This document shows, in pieces, positions 5,989-7,948 of a stretch of 7,948 nt of DNA. A model generated the notes under the pieces. It saw nothing but the letters and a program-made list of their open reading frames with translations, did not search any database and was not told where the DNA came from. The translations under genes were made by a program, and so were the position numbers. The stretch spans positions 1 through 7,948 of the forward strand of contig CAJPTS010000076.1 in NCBI GenBank assembly GCA_905373625.1, written 5' to 3'. Position 1 is the first letter of the stretch. Each line of letters starts with the position of its first letter. The DNA is from Bacteroidia bacterium (GTDB taxonomy: Bacteria > Bacteroidota > Bacteroidia > Bacteroidales > CAJPTX01).

Positions 5989-6777
5989 CTAACTAATCAT
6001 CGAAGGATTAATACACAGCACTGGCAGCCCCAAGGGGTTCGACATCAGTTGTTGGTCTGTCGAATTCATCATAGGCTTCAAACCTTGTGTTATCATAATT
6101 AGGAACATACCTATCTCCTTCTCTTTTGCAAACTCTATCAGATTGTTTTTGAAGCTGTCTGATTTCTCCGATGGGATCACGGTGTATTTAATATCATTCG
6201 CGTCGAAGACCTTACACATGGTCATGATATTACCATCGCGTCGCGAGATGAGCTGGGCATCATTGTAAGGTTCTGTAAGCACAAAGACGTGCGATCCGTA
6301 GAGCTTCGCATTACGCACCGCCCATTCGAACTTTCCTTTTTCAACGCCTAACGCCCCCAGAGGCATCAGAATTCTATCAAAAGGGTTGGCATCTTGGGGC
6401 GGGTTCTGAACCACGAGGAACGGAATATTAGAGTCTATGACTACTCTAACCGCCTTAGAAGCAAAGAGTTTTGCCACTCCGCGCGTCTTGTGGATGCCCA
6501 TAATAATGAGGTCTGCGTGCACCTCCTCTGCATAGCCTGGGATCTCCTCCGAGATAGCCCCCTCGCATAATACTGGCTTAATATTCACATGAGAGTTGGC
6601 AGAATGGCGCTCAGCGATTCTGTTTAGCTCCGCCTCCGCGTCTGAAGCGTTCTGCGCTTTTTCTACCACATGGAGCAGGTGAACATCGATCACAGGATGG
6701 AATTTCTCAAGACAAGCCACATACTGAAATGCGGTGTCTACGACTGGTGTGAAATCACAAGGAACTACGATCAACAT
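5989..6777 (-). CDS. Universal stress protein, tandem UspA-like domains
   Basis: This 262-aa protein is about twice the length of a single-domain Usp. The first domain (about 1-125) is well preserved: the first strand MLIVVPCDFT (1-10) with Asp8, the HLLHVVE strand (33-39), ADLIIMGIHKTRG (88-100) and the closing strand IPFLVVQN (118-125). The second domain (about 132-257) starts with DRILMPLG and ends with LPVLCINP and is more divergent. The usual ATP-binding loop, G-x2-G-x9-G-(S/T), is incomplete in domain 1 (GIHKTRGVAKLFASKA at 94-109, lacking the final Gly-Ser) and not recognisable in domain 2, where MITQGLKPMMNSTDQ stands in its place. It may therefore not bind ATP. The role in stress tolerance is inferred from the family. 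It lies 51 nt after the prenyl synthase stop with no terminator between, so the two are probably co-transcribed, and a terminator follows. Confidence 0.87.
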   Translation of the reverse strand: MLIVVPCDFTPVVDTAFQYVACLEKFHPVIDVHLLHVVEKAQNASDAEAELNRIAERHSANSHVNIKPVLCEGAISEEIPGYAEEVHADLIIMGIHKTRGVAKLFASKAVRVVIDSNIPFLVVQNPPQDANPFDRILMPLGALGVEKGKFEWAVRNAKLYGSHVFVLTEPYNDAQLISRRDGNIMTMCKVFDANDIKYTVIPSEKSDSFKNNLIEFAKEKEIGMFLIMITQGLKPMMNSTDQQLMSNPLGLPVLCINPSMIS

Positions 6778-6828
6778 ATATGTGTATTGTTTATTTCTGT
6801 TCTTCTCTCGGTTGGCGGTCTACGTGTA

Positions 6829-7818
6829 TTAAAACCTGCGACCGCTTAAACTGGAAAATATGCCTCGGAGTGCAGGACAAATACGTCCGATCTTCTGCTC
6901 GCAGGCGAGGAGTAAGGCTTCCGCCGAAGCAAGATGCTGATCAATAGCAGACTCACAGGCGGACTTAACATCTACTTCGTCGTAGAGTTGCATGACCTTC
7001 TCCATCTTTTCGTTTCGTTGTTCTGCACCGAGTTTTTTGTAAGTTTGGTAACGTTCCCGTTGCTTTTCTGTTGCGCACTTTTGTAGTAATACGGAAAGAT
7101 AGGTGTGCTTGTTCGTTACAATGTCATCACCGCATTCTTTTCCGAATTCGGCGGTGGTGCCATAAACATCGAGATAGTCGTCTTGTAACTGAAAGGCAAT
7201 CCCCACCTCACGTGCAAATTGTGCCAAAGTATCTTCGAATTCGGGACTTGCTGAACCTAAGCACGCACCTAGGCGGACACTCATTTCGAGGAGAGCGGCT
7301 GTCTTATCCTCAATCATCCTAAGGTACTCTTCCTCTGATACGTACTCTGCGGTTTCAAACTCCATGTCCCACTGCTGCCCTTTACACACACGGAGTGCGC
7401 CTTCATTGAAACGCTCGAGCAGCGCAGACAGCTTATTTTGAGGCGCACGGCTTAGCAGCATATATGCCAAAATATTCATTGCATCGCCCGAGAGTATCGC
7501 TGTATTTACATCCCATTTTTTCCACACTGTCTCGCGTCCACGTCGTAGCGCAGACACGTCCATCACGTCATCGTGGAGTAGAGTGAAATTATGAAAGATC
7601 TCTATGCTTAATGCAACAGGCATAACTAGGGCGAGATCTGTGTGCTCCTTTGCCAACCAGTCATAGACCGCAAGGCACATTACAGGGCGTATCCGCTTCC
7701 CGCCACTACTGAGAGTATACCACACAGGAGCTAACAAATTGGCGGGCTGATCATCGTTTACAAGATCTAGTAATGCCTTTTCAACCGCCTTACGAATATC
7801 TTCTTGCGAATGCCCCAT
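6829..7818 (-). CDS. Polyprenyl diphosphate synthase (trans-isoprenyl, FPP/GGPP synthase family)
   Basis: This cytoplasmic enzyme joins isopentenyl diphosphate to an allylic diphosphate to build linear isoprenoids for quinones and other lipids. From the ATG at 7818 it is 329 aa, with SSGGKRIRP (37-45), the first Asp-rich motif HDDVMD (Asp83, Asp84, Asp87), RRGRETVW (92-99), LSGDAMN (109-115) and the second Asp-rich motif QLQDDYLDVYG (Asp213, Asp214, Asp217). A Phe stands five residues before the first motif, a feature linked to shorter products (C15-C20) rather than long quinone chains, but product length remains uncertain. Longer starts exist: ATG at 7857 (342 aa) and GTG at 7884 (351 aa). 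The GTG lies inside the upstream tRNA terminator, and a -7 promoter match lies between 7857 and 7818. Starting at 7818 also puts GGKR at the distance usual for the family. A universal stress protein gene follows after 51 nt in the same operon. Confidence 0.9.
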   Translation of the reverse strand: MGHSQEDIRKAVEKALLDLVNDDQPANLLAPVWYTLSSGGKRIRPVMCLAVYDWLAKEHTDLALVMPVALSIEIFHNFTLLHDDVMDVSALRRGRETVWKKWDVNTAILSGDAMNILAYMLLSRAPQNKLSALLERFNEGALRVCKGQQWDMEFETAEYVSEEEYLRMIEDKTAALLEMSVRLGACLGSASPEFEDTLAQFAREVGIAFQLQDDYLDVYGTTAEFGKECGDDIVTNKHTYLSVLLQKCATEKQRERYQTYKKLGAEQRNEKMEKVMQLYDEVDVKSACESAIDQHLASAEALLLACEQKIGRICPALRGIFSSLSGRRF

Positions 7819-7834
7819 CCCCCAACTCTTTGTA

Positions 7835-7843
7835 ACAAAGATA
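7835..7843 (-). promoter_or_regulatory. Candidate -7 promoter element for the prenyl synthase operon
   Basis: Read on the minus strand, TATCTTTGT matches TAnnTTTG exactly, 16 nt before the ATG at 7818. A TTTCG at the end of the tRNA terminator T-run sits 21 nt upstream and could act as a -33 box. The element lies downstream of the alternative starts at 7857 and 7884. If used, only the 7818 start, or a later one, can be made from it. Confidence 0.42.
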
Positions 7844-7866
7844 ATAGCTTTTTGCATACGCGATCG

Positions 7867-7902
7867 AAAAAAAGCTGAATCCACAATGTGAATTCAGCTT
7901 TT
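7867..7902 (-). terminator. Intrinsic terminator of the tRNA gene
   Basis: On the minus strand AAAAGCTGAAT (7902-7892) pairs perfectly with ATTCAGCTTTT (7880-7870), an 11-bp stem. Inner pairs (CAC/GTG with flanking A-T) can extend it after a single mismatch. Seven T follow (7873-7867). It starts 8 nt after the tRNA 3' end. The GTG at 7884, which opens the longest prenyl synthase frame, is in its loop. Confidence 0.85.
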
Positions 7903-7910
7903 CAATTATT

Positions 7911-7948
7911 TGGAGCGGAAAACGGGACTCGAACCCGCGACCCTCAGC
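7911..7948 (-). tRNA. tRNA, 3' part only, probably tRNA-Gly (cut by window edge)
   Basis: Reading from the window edge on the minus strand: GCTGA fits the 3' half of the anticodon stem, then the variable loop, then the T arm GCGGG-TTCGAGT-CCCGT with the universal TTCGA core. The 3' acceptor strand TTTCCGC, discriminator T and an encoded CCA at 7913-7911 follow. The missing 5' end should read GCGGAAA. A U discriminator with a GCGG acceptor and the GCTGA anticodon arm resembles bacterial tRNA-Gly, but the anticodon lies outside the window, so the isotype is inferred. Confidence 0.9.

Noticed and set aside
7867..7948. tRNA 3' end as a possible integration site for a mobile element
   Set aside because: No second copy of the tRNA 3' end and no integrase is seen in the window; the adjacent genes are housekeeping genes.

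Overview
The window looks like an ordinary core-genome stretch from a Bacteroidota (Bacteroidales) bacterium, probably of the Porphyromonas type. Three things point there. No start codon has a clear Shine-Dalgarno sequence; the leaders are A-rich instead. Several genes are preceded by matches to the Bacteroidota -7 promoter element TAnnTTTG. The proteins (ADP-forming acetyl-CoA synthetase, FbaB-type class I aldolase, membrane-anchored helix-hairpin-helix protein) are of kinds I associate with this group. The genus is inferred from family recognition, not from a marker gene.

Layout. Positions 1-180 are intergenic, with a small heptamer repeat, two short hairpins and a likely promoter. A two-gene plus-strand unit follows: a 684-aa fused alpha-beta ADP-forming acyl-CoA synthetase (181-2235) and, 4 nt later, a 47-aa single-pass membrane protein (2240-2383), closed by an intrinsic terminator (2410-2445). 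Facing it on the minus strand are class I fructose-bisphosphate aldolase fbaB (4256-3192) and, 8 nt after it, a membrane-anchored protein with two helix-hairpin-helix domains (3183-2461). A strong terminator hairpin after fbaB lies inside the first codons of that second gene.

A 178-nt divergent promoter region separates fbaB from a 12-TM MFS transporter (4435-5859, plus). The transporter meets a minus-strand operon at two back-to-back intrinsic terminators (5884-5957). That operon runs from a trans-type polyprenyl diphosphate synthase (about 7818-6829) to a two-domain universal stress protein (6777-5989). At the right edge is the 3' part of a minus-strand tRNA, probably tRNA-Gly, with its own terminator overlapping the longest open version of the prenyl synthase gene.

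Together the genes cover energy and carbon metabolism: ATP from acyl-CoA by substrate-level phosphorylation, hexose/triose phosphate interconversion and isoprenoid chain synthesis. A transporter with some MFSD1-like sequence, possibly for peptides, and a stress protein accompany them. I see no mobile element, CRISPR array, toxin-antitoxin pair or defence system. The most notable points are the coding-sequence-embedded terminator after fbaB, the small membrane protein coupled to the acyl-CoA synthetase, and the start-site correction for the prenyl synthase.
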